A stretch of DNA of 64,000 bases, from positions 248,001 through 312,000 of the forward strand of contig JACCGJ010008366.1 of NCBI GenBank assembly GCA_013407085.1, read 5' to 3'. Under the pieces are notes generated by a model, which made no database searches, was not told where the DNA came from, and worked only from the letters and a program-made list of their open reading frames with translations. The stretch's first letter is position 1; each line of letters begins with the position of its first letter. The DNA comes from Atriophallophorus winterbourni (taxonomy: Eukaryota; Platyhelminthes; Trematoda; Plagiorchiida; Microphallidae). This document shows, piece by piece, positions 46,141-58,261 of this stretch. The translations under genes were made by a program, and so were the position numbers.

Positions 46141-49029
46141 TAATTCCCGTAAGCTTGTCTTTTTATACCCCGAATACCGCATCATACTGTAGTTCTTGCT
46201 GAGCCTATCTCATTTTATCTCTTTTCATTATTAGTTCTGACTTTTGCTTGCATGAAATAGACTGCAACTCCAACGCCGGATTATCGCCATGGCGAATTAA
46301 TGACCATTTCAAATCGATAACGTTGTCTCAGACATGTAGGGCTGAAATCAGGTCTCTGTAACTGCAAACAGATTAGATGGAATTCTGTCGCATAGCTCAC
46401 ATTGTTTAGTTGATTTGTTAGATAAACACTGATCATTGTATATATGTATTTGATCGTGTTTATATTTCACATTTATTGGTCTGAATCGCAACGAGTCTCA
46501 CCTTTTTATTTTTTTGAAACAAAATTTTGACCTGCGTAAACGAGATTACCAACTGACTGGAGATAACTATCATCAAAACAATTGCTTAAATTAATGTTTT
46601 TTGTAATTTAATAGCTGATATAGCATCAACCCTTTTGGAAACATTAAGAAAAATCACACGTTGTGGAGTAGACTTGTCCTGACAATTGGATTGACTCTTT
46701 CTTTACTACCAGGTTATTCGGCTTAACAATGCAAGTTAAAATTGACATGCTTCAAGCAAATAAGCTTTTAGAATAGCTTCGTCCGTCTCCTGATTTGGTT
46801 GCAAAATATCCTGTAATTGGTGCGGGTCTTCTTCTTTAGTAAAGGTGGCAGTGTCGTTCCCAACCCAATTACGTACACATTTCAGACCGTTTACTGAGCG
46901 CGTGTTCTTGTCTCGTTGATAATATTGCATCAATCGACTGCTAAAAGCTATCTCGGGCTTATAACAATCTTTGGTGACGGTTGAATTTTCGGATATTTTG
47001 AAATTATTTACTTTAATTTAGGTAGTTTTGGCTTCAAAGTTCATTATTTTTCAAATGAGTAACGCGGTAAGCAGAGCACATCTGGTACAACGTTTATACT
47101 AACAGAAAAAGGACGCAACGTTCCATTATTGATCCTTCCAGTTATGTGTAGCTACATCTCTATCGGTTTTGCTGCCGATTAAATTACCGTTTTATCGACA
47201 TAAGCGTTAAAAGTGATTCTTAATTAATTTCGCAATATATGTTCTTCGAGCGCTCTAATCAAGACTATTGAGCGTATTAGAGACTGACGCACTAGGCGGT
47301 TTACCTCGCCATGCACGGCATCCGTAACAAATGCCGGAAAATCAACGTTGATTATAATCGATCTACCTTAATTTGTTATGGCTTTAAAACAGTTCGTGTT
47401 TACTATTAACGGGTGTCAAAACATTCAAAATCACGAAACATCGTACTTGCCCCGTTGTTGCAATGCTGGCAATGCAGGTAATTTTTACAATCCTGTTAGT
47501 GTGATGAGTCAACGCACTATGTGATGCTTTTGTTTATCATTCGGTAGCCATCAATGGATTAAACTACAAGACCGTGCAATATATCTAGATGATGTAATTC
47601 AAGGGGAAAAGTGGATGCGATTAATTAGATTTGTTGCAGCTCCGCAAAAGTTTATTTGATTGAATTGAACAAACTATTATCCATATGACGATATATTGCA
47701 AATCAGGAACCGTGCAATGCGGTTACACTATTTTGAATTTCCGATTCTTAGGATAGACAGCTCTAACAATTCCACCTACTTTCATACATTATACCTATTT
47801 ATCTTCGTTCGATCGAAAGAACCACTGATATAGCGCACAGAACTGAACAGTGCAGAGCAAAAGCCTTGAGTTAATGACCCAAAAAAGGAGGCAAAGCATT
47901 TCGGACTGTGTAGATTTCGCCAAAAGGTTGCTGGTAATGTGATTTGTTTCTTCGTCAAAAGTGCATGTTATGTGCGATAAAACACGAACCTATGATTATG
48001 GTCGCAATTAATGATAGAGCTATTTGCTCAGGTGTTAGATGCGTCTGTTTTGTTCGCAAGGTCAGAATGACAGTATAATCATTGGGGGCACATCGTATGT
48101 GAACGCAATTAAAACACGACAAAACGGACTGAAATCGGATTTACATAAATTGACTGGATTAATAAAAAAATAATAATAAAATAATAATATTAATGATAAT
48201 AATAATGTACCATTGATGAATATCGAAACAGGTAAATACTCGACGATAGCGGTGGCGCTTTAATTTCATGGAAAAAGGAAAGGACTGATCGAAACTTTTG
48301 CTGAAATGACCAAATCAAATTATTAACCGAAGCTTACTTGTGAAAACCTGGGTGATATATGTAACAACTCTGCCCTGTCAGTAGAAACGCTTTTCGATTC
48401 GAAGCATAAACTTGACCAAACGAAGTGGTGTCAATTCTGTGATCTGATGAGACTGGCGACAGATAAAGCCACATCAGAGGATGAACCACAACTTGAAACC
48501 TATAAAATGAACCCAGTCTTCTAAAAATAATGCCGCGATCGTCGAAAGAAGTGGAAAACGTACGTTTAATTGCTCAAAATCATAGAGGAGTTCCCGAGTC
48601 TATAAGCCGTATTCATGCTTATCTAACTTGGTAGGCGCGCAAGTTGCAGCAGATATTTCGAGAATATAATGCTATAAATGTTGTACCTCTAGGTGTTCCG
48701 TGAAATGCATCAGACCTACCTTCTGAAGAAAACTCTGAGCACGATTACAAACAGTAAAAACTATCTTAGAATTATATTTTGAATGCTTTCGGTATTCCTA
48801 GCTTTTAAATCTTACCATTTCGGCAACCAAACGACCAATACTCTCCCAAGCGAAAGAACCTACCTCATAATTACAACTTGTGTTTGACGAGGATTATAGC
48901 CGTATGCATACACAATGATAAAACTTCGCTAGCGGCGATTATTGACGTGGACAAAACGAAAATTCCAAAACCTTTTGTATTCCGTCTCCAACCGAGTCGT
49001 GTCATTGATAACATTTCATGATCTGCATA
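46141..49029. other. Carboxypeptidase intron, nothing recognised
   Basis: AT-rich, with an AAT-repeat-rich stretch at ~48,168-48,206. No gene or element that I can support. Confidence 0.45.
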
Positions 49030-49650
49030 CAACGAACTTAATTTAGGATATACATGCTCCATTCACCTGACAGTATAGTATTAAGTGAAACACGGTATTA
49101 TTCCTAATTGATTGGGATGAAGATTTCAATTCCCAAAATGTCATTGATAAGAATTGATCGAAAGCAAACTAGTGGAGGTGTTGCTCTTTGTTGTCATAAT
49201 CGTTTCTAGTACCGTTCAATAGACAATACAGAATTATCCCTCGTGGATACACTTTATTTTTTATGACGCTTATTTATGGTGAAGTTTGTATGATTGCAGT
49301 GTTCTGCCGTTTCCTTCATCTACGAAATTGGTAAAGAAAATGGTGATCAAAGTGCTTCAGTGCTTTACTGGCACTCAATAAGCTTCAATACTTATCGTGG
49401 CTTAAAAACTAAGCAACCTTTATCTCAGTGATGATCACTATCCACAAATGCTCAAATTCCGATTAAGACACATTAGATTCAGTCCCCTGATATAACCATT
49501 TTTAGGAATGAACTAATAAAACAGTCTCTGATCCCCGTTATTATGGGATCTGGTGTTCACATGAGAAAAACCATCTGTCGAATCTATTGCACTCCAGATT
49601 TCCCTGAGTTTTATTGACCATTCAGTACTTGTGTTTGAATATATATGTAA
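49030..49650 (+). mobile_element. CR1 endonuclease fragment, decayed
   Basis: It reads SETRYYS, then ISIPKMSLIRIDRKQTSGGV, ALCCHNRF, LVDTLYFL and near the end DHSVLVFEYI, in the same order as the endonuclease of the intact CR1 (SIPNMTLFRHDRDGP, GGVALYYHKRF, SDHVMLVFDY). Many stops. Confidence 0.7.
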
Positions 49651-49689
49651 TACGCACGGAGATTAATAGATACTTAGGAAGAGCACTTG

Positions 49690-50370
49690 CGATCTTTTAC
49701 CGTTTGAACACTCATGTCTGCAGCAAATACAACTCGCAGAAGATAAGATGGTATACAGTGCTTATGTAGTACAGCAATGAAACCTAAACCAGCCACACAA
49801 AATAAGAACGGAAGATGATTCGTTTTGATTAGAGAGCATTGATCGTGTTTTGAACATATACTGGATGGAAATGGTAACGAATGCTGAAATCCTTTCTAAT
49901 GCTGGAATCAAGATCGTGTGCGCCCTAGTAAAATGCTACCGTCTATGCTTTGGGAGGTGCTGTGTAAAGAATCTTGAAAGACCTTAGTTCCTACATCGAT
50001 TCAAGTTGAAATCATGAAGTCAATTTTCAATCAGACGTTCTATACAAAGCCGTTTGAAAAAGAAAAATGAAAACTCTTGCCATTGTCTCTACGAGTTGGA
50101 AAGAACTTGCACTTGATTGCTCACTATAGATGCTCTGTGTAAAACGTAGGCTACATGTTGTGGTAGAGCAGAGAGTCTGCTAAACTTATATGAAGCTGTT
50201 ACCGCGCAACTGACACCGACCGACTTAATACTGCCTATCGCCTTAAGTTCTGCGGGAGAAATTTTTCATTGTAAATCGAAAAGTTTTGTCATTCGAAACT
50301 ATATTGAGTATGAAACCATTATGTGATTGTGATGGGGTCGAAATCGACAAAGTAGGCAATCAGCCCGACG
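49690..50370 (+). mobile_element. LINE-X 3' fragment (copy 5)
   Basis: It aligns in order with 31,060-31,745: 'aagatggtatacagtgc', 'ttgaacatatac', 'aacgaatgctgaaat', 'gtttgaaaaag..aaatgaaa', 'gttctgcgggagaaa', 'gtcattcgaaact', 'gattgtgatggggtcgaaatcgac'. No frame survives. Confidence 0.7.
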
Positions 50371-51259
50371 CGCTTTATTGTATAGTCTTGGCCCCCAATT
50401 CTTGAGTTTTGGTGTTCGATTTGACCGATGATGAATAGCTGGAACGCACGTGATTGCAAATAAGTATTTTTCCGATGATGTCAATCCATTTGAGAACTTT
50501 TAAAGTGTTAACAGCGGCGCACACGTACATCAAAAATCACGTAAAATCCTTATTTTCACGTATCACAGTTTATTGCGAAGTAAGCGATTTATTCTGAGAG
50601 CTGATTTCAAGTGAATACCAATTAGCTATAATTTATGCACCTAGGTTGAAAGGTGACTAGGTATGCGGCATTCTATATGACGAGTTGCAATGTGGGGTCG
50701 TTACAGAGCGTACATCTAGGTTTCAGCTTGTGGCATGATGGATTATTAAAGCCTATTTGTTTATAACCAATACAGTCCCAAAAACACAACACTTTCCGCA
50801 AGTTTAGAACAAGACATATTACTACATGATTATATATATCATCGCGGATATCGCCAATAATTTCATTAATCATACGACTGCTTCTTTTATAAAAAACTTC
50901 CCGTTGCTAGTACCAGGGCTTCCAGTCTTTAGAAAATAATATGGAATTTTAAGAGTTGCTGCAAAACGAAATAATTGGGCTCGTTATTACTCGATAGTAT
51001 ATACAATTATTGTCGTTTATCACGAATTGTTACTCGTATTTATAAAAAAGCATCTCGCGCAATTGTGATTCTGAATGCTTCTTCATAATTAATTCTGGAA
51101 TCTTAAATATTCCATTTGGTGTAAATGAGGTCTCTGCTGCAGTATTACTGTAGGACTTCATTGCCGATCATAAAGTCAGTTTTTATCGACAAGCATTTCT
51201 TTAGTAAGCACGATTCTGCTGATATTAATTGCAATCACATTTTATTTTAAAATTTCCAG
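50371..51259. other. Carboxypeptidase intron, nothing recognised
   Basis: AT-rich sequence up to the next acceptor; no supported feature. Confidence 0.45.
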
Positions 51260-51358
51260 ATAAATCAAGCGCTCCATCTATATGCAAAGAAATTTCCATT
51301 CATTAATCTGGAAAATTTGGGAAACACTTCCGAAGGCCGTCCGATTTTTGCCCTTAGA
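51260..51358 (+). CDS. Zinc carboxypeptidase (M14), catalytic domain exon 1
   Basis: Acceptor ATTTCCAG ends at 51,259; donor GTAAGT is at 51,359. 33 codons in phase 0: INQALHLYAKKFPFINLENL, then GNTSEGRPIFALR. The G-x-S-x-EGRP(I) element is a hallmark just before the first zinc-ligand exon in M14A enzymes. Confidence 0.9.
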
Positions 51359-51702
51359 GTAAGTATTCTCAAAAATCATTCGAATTGAATATCATCAGTT
51401 CGAAATTTCATAGTTATTTATTTAGAAATAGTATTGTGCGACAATCATAAAACGTAAATTATTTAAATTTTACAGTCCTCTAATGTTATATTCGATTAAT
51501 AGCAGCATTTTCTAGAGAAGGTTTTGGTCGCCGAATCGGTATTAGAATCGTATTTCACGAAATATCTCAAATATACATAATCCGACATTTACTATACTCG
51601 AAATGCACGCTATTTTGTTTGCCTGTGGAACAGTAAATATTCACTTATTTTAAATTGAACAAAGTACGGAAAAAATTAAAATTGTTGTAATTGCTATTTT
51701 AG

Positions 51703-51801
51703 ATCTCCAAAAATGACACAAGACCGCTTATCTGGATTGATGCAGGGATACATGCGCGTGAGTGGATTGCACCAGCAAGTGTACTGTATTTGATTGACAA
51801 G
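51703..51801 (+). CDS. Zinc carboxypeptidase (M14), zinc-ligand exon
   Basis: Acceptor TATTTTAG ends at 51,702; donor GTCAGT is at 51,802. 33 codons in phase 0: ISKNDTRPLIWIDAGIHARE, then WIAPASVLYLIDK. HARE is the H-x-x-E zinc-binding motif (first His and Glu ligands). The enzyme removes C-terminal residues from peptides; specificity cannot be judged because those exons lie outside the window. The following intron is 6.7 kb and holds two Penelope copies and a hammerhead array. Confidence 0.93.
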
Positions 51802-52246
51802 GTCAGTATTATTAATTATATTCGCCAGCTGTTTGAAGTTCAAGGCTCTAAATAATGATGAGAAACTTATATACGTGTTAAACTGGTGACACGTTTGTTT
51901 ATATAAATTCTTACGTTTTTTAAGGCTTTCACGTCGAATTCAATGACTGAGTAACAAGAATTGAAAATAAACTGGCATTCAAGGTTAATTAATTAACACC
52001 CATTCTTAGGGTGGCTTGCGCAATCGGACAACTTTAGTATCCAAAATCATTTCTATCTTAACCCCATTATATGAATACTTATCTGTGTATCACACGTGTT
52101 TACTTACTTAAATAGTGACATTATTATCATACCAGTTTGAAAATATAAACAGCCATGTCTAGAATTAATTCATCAAGCTAAATTATCTAAAATCCAGTCA
52201 AAATGTCTTTAAGCGAGGAAAAATCCTTGTTTTCAAAAACATGCTG

Positions 52247-52300
52247 AGCTACCTGATAAGTGAAAACAGCACGAAACCGGTTGTGGGGTGTGTGTGACGG
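52247..52300 (+). ncRNA. Solo hammerhead-like motif, sense, in a carboxypeptidase intron
   Basis: CTGATAA at 52,253-52,259 (G8 changed to A), GTGA/GCAC stem II around AAACA, GAAAC at 52,273-52,277, CGGTT, then GTGG pairing with CTAC. It is followed by a GT-rich stretch, as in family B. The G8 substitution should abolish or greatly reduce cleavage. Confidence 0.6.
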
Positions 52301-52502
52301 TAAAGCATGCAAATGAATAATTTTATTGAGCTAGAGTTAGTATAAATTATCTGAAAAATGCGCCAGAAATGATTAGTGGAATCCTAGATACTTCAATCTT
52401 TGAACATACGTATAAAAGTGGTTGAAATTTGCTAATAGTTAACCTTGACGAAATGTGCTCAAAAATATTTACTTTTCTTGTACGGTTTTCATATCAGCTC
52501 AG

Positions 52503-52683
52503 CTTCAGTTTCTTGGTGAACATGTTTCACACATAAGTAACCAAAAGGTTGTAAGTGAATGGGAGTGGAATCACTATTTCGATCGCCTTTATTCACAGCG
52601 AGCGAAAGAACAAACGCTGTTAAGAATACGATTAACGATGTGGATGAATCAGATATATCCAGAATATAGCGTTCTGCTTTTTG
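52503..52683 (+). CDS. Candidate exon of a TRF4/GLD-2-type nucleotidyltransferase
   Basis: After several acceptor-like AGs (52,497; 52,502; 52,508) the frame reads LQFLGEHVSHISNQKVVSEW, then EWNHYFDRLYSQRAKEQTLL, RIRLTMWMNQIYPEYSVLLF and G. It ends at a donor-like GTGCGTAAG (52,684). The pattern (helix with a conserved R, 'I...I-x-P-x-x-x-V-x-x-FG') matches the segment just before the 'GS' catalytic loop of non-canonical poly(A)/uridylyl transferases. It does not fit the carboxypeptidase, whose exons 51,703 and 58,504 join perfectly without it. It could be a nested gene, a duplicated exon fragment, or chance. Confidence 0.4.
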
Positions 52684-53000
52684 GTGCGTAAGAATTATTA
52701 CATATTGCTCAATTACTTTACGCATGTGGGAAAATTGGTAACCTGAAAATGGTCGGAACCTGCACATTTAATAAATCATTCAAGGACGACTTAATGTACA
52801 TAAAATTAAAAAAATGTTATTTTATCTTTCCGTGCTAGCTGGCGAGCACGAACGGTGCATTTCTAAAGTAAATCGAAAGATTTCAAACATGAAGCGTCAC
52901 GTCACTATTACATTATTGTAATACACAAAAATATTCTAACGTGGGTTCAGTCTCTCCCGAAACAAGAACCTGTGCATAAAAGTGGCATACGTTACTTTAT

Positions 53001-53045
53001 TGGAAACGTTTCGCTTTTGACTCAGAAGCTTCGTCAGACAAAGGG
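53001..53045 (-). ncRNA. Penelope terminal hammerhead, decayed copy
   Basis: CTGACGA, A, GCTTCTG with a mismatched partner strand, GAAACGTT. Same layout as 56,591-56,635, but stem I is broken (TTTGT against TCCAA) and stem II has a mismatch. Confidence 0.6.
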
Positions 53046-54112
53046 TGTCAGTACAAATAGAGATCAAGCTTAAGTTTCACTCACCTGACCATGCGAACAA
53101 TATCAGCTGACGCACCACCACCGGTACTTGCCGTATAATCCCTCAATTGCTTATGTCGTGGCATGTGTGAATGACATTTACTGACAGATTAGCTGGATTC
53201 AGTAATCGGTGCGCACAGTGAGGGTCACGCACGTTAATGTTTATCCGCTACAGAACCGGACGCCAGGTTGTGGAGATATCAGTTCCATCCACCTTATTGA
53301 CTGTATTCTAACCAGCTTTTGTTATCTCAAACGCCTCAGCCTGAAGTCGTTCCATGTATTAGCACTTCTACGTTAAGAATGTCAACACTGTGACCTGTGT
53401 CCAGCACGTGTTCAGCTAGTGCTAAATCTACAATCAGTGATTAATAATCAATAATGCTTACTTAACGTAAGGCATAGAAACTGTTGCACGCCCAACTTTT
53501 TCCGAATTTTGGTGATGTGTATTATACGCGTTTCACTTAGCGCTTAAATAGGATCTTAGGATAACCAGGATCAGCAAGCCGACGACTAAGTTCTGGATGG
53601 GCTCGTTTTTTGTCGGTGGCATCGCAAATGTTTCACTTTGTAGAACAGCTATTTTGTAACTGGATTAAATATTTTTTGGAAGAGCTCTGTTTAGTAACAC
53701 AAGACCGCATCTGAGTCGATTGGCTTAAGATAGACTGTAGATACAAATTAGAGAAGCATCTCGCTCATTTTTTGAAACCGCTAATCGGGAACGCGGAATC
53801 TTCCATTAGGAAAACTTTTGGTTTCATTCGTGGCTTGAGAACAATAACGCTAGTCGAGGATGAGATAATGGTAAGCGTCCACGTAAGCGCTTTTTTAACG
53901 AATGTGGAAAATATGAACGCCCTGGAATGAGCAAAAAACATATAATTCAGACATTGATAGAACGTACAAACTTGGGTGTACAGTAAATCGACAACGGATT
54001 AGCAATTATTCTAAACATGAACCACTTCTGGTTTAATGGATAGTTTGACAAGAGAAAGGAATGTTTATCAAAAGGTTCACCTATTTCGCAAGTGTAAGGG
54101 TATATGTACATG
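53001..54112 (-). mobile_element. Penelope-like fragment with internal inversion
   Basis: 53,001-53,740 is on the - strand and matches, in order, the terminus, GIY-YIG region and RT C-terminal part of the copy at 56,591-57,600. 53,745-54,112 is on the + strand and reads EKHLAHFLKPLIGN, RTITLVEDEIMVSVHVSAF and, near the end, YVHGG. That is the RT segment from the N-terminal side of motif A to just after motif B. The inner part of the element (~75 residues, including YVDD) is missing. The geometry is that of a 5' inversion. Decayed by stops. Confidence 0.8.
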
Positions 54113-56590
54113 GAGGAAAAGCTCATTTGGATGCATTTCCATCACACAAACCACCATGGCCGGATTCGTGCTGCTAGCACTCATCGGGTAGAGAAAGTAG
54201 GATCAATATCCGCATGCGCTCGAAAAAAATGGAAAAATGATAAACATGTTGTGCGTGTATACCACTGTTAAATAAGGCTGGTACGACCAACCTGTTCAAT
54301 CACAAGAGCGCTTGAAACAGTGGAAAAACGGTTAACAATTGGTGTTTATATGCCACTTTTCAATGAGGCTAGTGCGACCAACCTGTTCAATTACAGGATC
54401 CAAAACCCACGTAGACAGGTTCTAAACCCATGACCTTAAACGAAAAACTCATTTGTATGCATTTTCAACAAACACACAAACACACCACGAACGGATTGGT
54501 TCTGCTTGCACTCATCTGTTAGGGACAGTAAGATCAAGATCTGCATGCGCTTGAAAAACTGGAAGAATGGTAAACAAGTTGTGCTTGTAAGCCACTGTTC
54601 GATAAGGATAGTTCGAACAACTTGTCGAATCACATGAGCCCACATTCACGTAGACAGGGTTTAAATCCTTGACCATGAACAAAAAAGCGCAATTGCATTC
54701 ATTTTAATCCAACACACACAAATACTGGTTTCGTGCAGCTTCCACTAATTAGGTAGCGACAGTATGTTAAGGAACTGCATGCTAGTATAAATTGTGGGAA
54801 TATTTTATTACGAATATATTGTTCAATCATATGAACACATACTCATGTAGACAGTGTTTAAAACCATTACTATGAATGAAAAAGCTCATTTCTATACATT
54901 TCCATCAAACAAACACAAACAGACACACCACGATCGGTTTCGTGCTGCTTGCACTCATCTGGTAGGCAGTGTAGGTTTCGGATCCGCATACACATTGAAG
55001 CAGTGTAAGAATGATAAACAAGTGGTGCGTCAATGCCACATTTGAATAAGGCTGGTGCGAGCAACCTGTTTAATCATCTGAGCCCGCATTCATGTAGACA
55101 GTGTTTGAACCTACGTCCGTGAACGAATAAGATCTTCTGACGCATTTCAACCACACACACACCAATACTGGTTTCGTTCTGCTTGCACTAATCAGGTATG
55201 AATAGTATGATCAGTATCCAAATGCGCTTGAAACAGTCGAAGAATGGTAAACAAAATGAGCTTGTATAAAACGGCTTGATAATGCTGGTAAGAGCAATAG
55301 GTTTGATCAAATGAGAACAAAATCAGGAAGACAGTGTTTAAACCATAGACCTTGAAGAAAAAAGCTCATATACATGCTTTTCCATCACATACACAAACAC
55401 ATAACAAACGGTTTTTGCTGGTTGCTCTCGTCAGTTTGAGAGAGTATTATCAGGATCCGCATGCGCTTGAAACAGTAAAACAGTAGTAAAACAGTTGTGC
55501 TTGTATTCCACTGTTAAATAAAATTGGTACGACCAACCTGCACAATCGCTTGAGCCACAATCATTAAGATAGGTTTTAAACTGATGACTATGAACGAAAA
55601 TGCTCGTTTGCATGTATTTTCATCACACAAACCCACTTCTCAACCGGTTTCGTTCTGATTTCACTCATCGGATAGGTAGAGTAAGATCAAGATCCCAATG
55701 CGCCTAAAACTGTGGAAGAATGGTACACAAGTTCTGATCGTATGCGACTTTTCGAATGATAAGAACAACATGTCCAATAACATATGCCCACCATCATGTA
55801 GACAGGGTTTAAACCAATGTCCATAAACGAAAATGCATATTTCCATGCATTACAATCACACAAACAGACCAATACCTGTTTCGTGCTGCTTGCACCTATC
55901 AGCTAGGTGCAGTAGGAACAGGATCTGCATGCGTTTGAAACAATGAAAATGGTAAACAATGTGAGCTTGTATAAATATGTTGGAAAAGACTGTTACGAAC
56001 AACCTGTTGAATCACATGAGCCCACATTCATGTAGACAGTCATTAACCCAATGAGCCCGAACGAAAAAGATCATTTGTATGCAATTTAATCACACACACG
56101 CCAATACCTTATTCGTGCTGCTTGCACTAATCAGGTATGGATAGTATGATCACTATCTCCATGCACTTGAAACAGTCGAAGAATGGTAAACAAGTTAAGC
56201 TTGTATAAAACGGTTTGATAATGCTGGTAAGAGCAATAGGTTTGATCAAATGAGAACAAAATCAGGAAGACAGTGTTTAAACCATAGACCTTGAAGAAAA
56301 AAGCTCATATACATGCTTTTCCATCACATACACAAACACATAACAAACGGTTTTTGCTGGTTGCTCTCGTCAGTTTGAGAGAGTATTATCAGGATCCGCA
56401 TGCGCTTGAAACAGTAAAACAGTAGTAAAACAGTTGTGCTTGTATTCCACTGTTAGATAAAATTGGTACGACCAACCTGCACAATCGCATGAGCCACAAT
56501 CATTGAGATAGGTTTTAAACTGATAACTATGAACGAAAATGCTCGTTTGCATGTAAATAGAGTTTGCAATTAATCGGTTATAGTAAGATT
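54113..56590 (-). repeat. Family-B hammerhead tandem array between two Penelope copies
   Basis: About ten and a half ~230-bp units with the same block order as 19.2-33.0 kb. The best core, at 54,926-54,966, has CAGATGA (one substitution), GTGC/GCAC stem II, GAAAC and a one-mismatch stem III. The segments 55,265-55,620 and 56,204-56,556 are nearly identical, 939 bp apart (four units). At the right end, the last unit runs to 'agtaagattt' and meets the Penelope terminus. Confidence 0.88.
54926..54966 (-). ncRNA. Hammerhead-like core in family-B array
   Basis: Stem II GTGC/GCAC and GAAAC (54,937-54,941) are intact. The core reads CAGATGA at 54,956-54,962 (T4 to A), and the stem III partner is GAT instead of GGT. 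CTAC and GTGG for stem I are both present. Probably inactive, but it shows the architecture clearly. Confidence 0.55.
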
Positions 56591-56635
56591 TTGGTAACGT
56601 TTCGCTTCTGAACACAGAAGCTTCGTCAGACCAAG
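56591..56635 (-). ncRNA. Hammerhead ribozyme of the Penelope-like element
   Basis: On the - strand: stem I TTGGT, core CTGACGA, one extra A, stem II GCTTCTG/CAGAAGC (7 bp, loop TGTT), GAAA, zero-loop stem III ACGT, T17, then ACCAA closing a perfect 5-bp stem I. The predicted cut lies between 56,596 and 56,595. Hammerheads of this type with very short stem III are known in the terminal repeats of Penelope-like elements and usually act as dimers. All conserved core bases are present. Confidence 0.8.
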
Positions 56636-56820
56636 GGTGTCGGTACGAACAGTGTTCAGGTATAAATGGCATTCTCTTGACCAGTCCTGATTTCACTAAG
56701 CTACACAGGGGAGATCAAGATAATTGATCACACCTCCTAATTGCTGTGTTCATCCCTAATTGTTTAATAATTGTTCAGGTCAGCGGATGCCGACACACTG
56801 CTTACGTATTCATGTGCGTA

Positions 56821-57294
56821 TTAGGTGTGATGTTCGTTAATCCTAATCCGCTGCAAAACCGAACGCCAGATTGTTGAGATATCCGCCCCATCCACCTTAT
56901 TCACCGCATTCGCCCCAGCCTTTGTTATTTCAACAGCCTCGGCGTGAAGTCTTTCCCTATAAGATTTCACACCCCGTCTTATCACTTTCACGTTATCAAG
57001 ATCTACGCTGTGTCCAGTGTCTAGCACGTGTTCAGCTAGGGCCGAATCCCGAATCAGTGATTGATATTCACTGGGATTGCGGGGTCGCTTTCCCACTCGT
57101 TTCCTGTGTTCGTTTAACCTAGTGCAGAGTTCTCTAGACGTTTGTCCAATGTAAACACCCGCGCAACCCTTGCAGTTGATTTGGTAGATGCAGTTCGTCG
57201 CACAACCTAAAGGAGTCTTATCTTTGAGATGCATTAATACGGAGCGGAGAGTTCTACCTGCCTTATATGTTACTCTAATACCTGCGCTATTCAA
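56821..57294 (-). pseudogene. Penelope-like ORF, GIY-YIG endonuclease part
   Basis: 157 codons. The frame is really open further upstream (VSLPYVKSASEGISRLLNSA from ~57,350), so the Met at 57,294 is not a true start. GIY-YIG landmarks: IYQINCKGCAGVYIGQTSRE, then TRLNEHRKRVGK, a late Glu-containing helix (ERLHAEAVEITK) and NKVDG. It nicks DNA for the element. A CCHH-like cluster (C-x2-C ... H) precedes the YIGQT, as usual in this class. Confidence 0.88.
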
Positions 57295-57302
57295 GAGTCG
57301 AC

Positions 57303-58261
57303 TTATTCCTTCGGAGGCGCTTTTGACATACGGTAGAGATACCGTAGCTCGCCAAACCTTTCCGTCTTCGGTTGCGGATATTTAACTCGGTTCAATTGGC
57401 GTTTAATTAAGCTCTTGGGGTAACCATGATTTGCAAGTCGGCGACTGACTTCTTCATGAGCTCGTCTCTTATCTGCATCATCGCTGCAGAGGCGGTCAAC
57501 CTTGTAGAATAGCGATTTTGCTATGGACTGAAATACCCTTTTGGGGTGCGCAGATGTGAATCTCAAAATGGCATCCGTGTCGATAGGCTTACGATATACC
57601 GTTGTTCTTATCTTGCCGTTGTCTTTTTGCGCGAGACAGTCCAAGAACGGAAGTGTCCCTTCCGTAGACTCGGTTTCCTTTGTGACCTGGATTTTTGGAT
57701 TCAAACTATTGAGATAACTATGAAATGCTTCTAGTCTGTTTCGCTTTATGATGACGAATGTATCGTCGACATAGCGCCACCATATTTTTGGTTTTAACGC
57801 TTCGTTTCTCAAAGCTATCTCTTCAAAGTGCTCCATGTACATATTCGCTAGCACTGGAGAAATGGGTGAGCCCATCGCTAAACCATCGTTTTGCTTGTAT
57901 AGCTGTCCATTAAATAAGAAGTGGTTCATATTTAGACAAATTGCTACACCGTTGATGATTTGTTGTACACTCAAGTTGGTACGATCCTTCAGGGTCATAT
58001 CGGTGTTGAGTGATTTCCTCACTAATTCTAAAGCGCTTGTAGTGTCAACATTCGTGAACAAGGAGCTCACGTCAAAACTAACCATAATCTCATCCTCCCC
58101 AATTGTTACCGTATTTAAGCGACGAACAAAATCAAACGAGTTCTTAATAAAAGAATTCGTGTTTCCAACTAATGGTTTCAAAAGCTGAGCTAGGTGCTTA
58201 GCCAATTCGTTTGTTGGGGATCCAATGCCGTCTACAATGGGCCCTAAGGAGATGCCTGCCT

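Noticed and set aside
48420..48470. CTGATGAGACTGG as a hammerhead core
   Set aside because: No stem II partner, GAAAC box or stem III follows.
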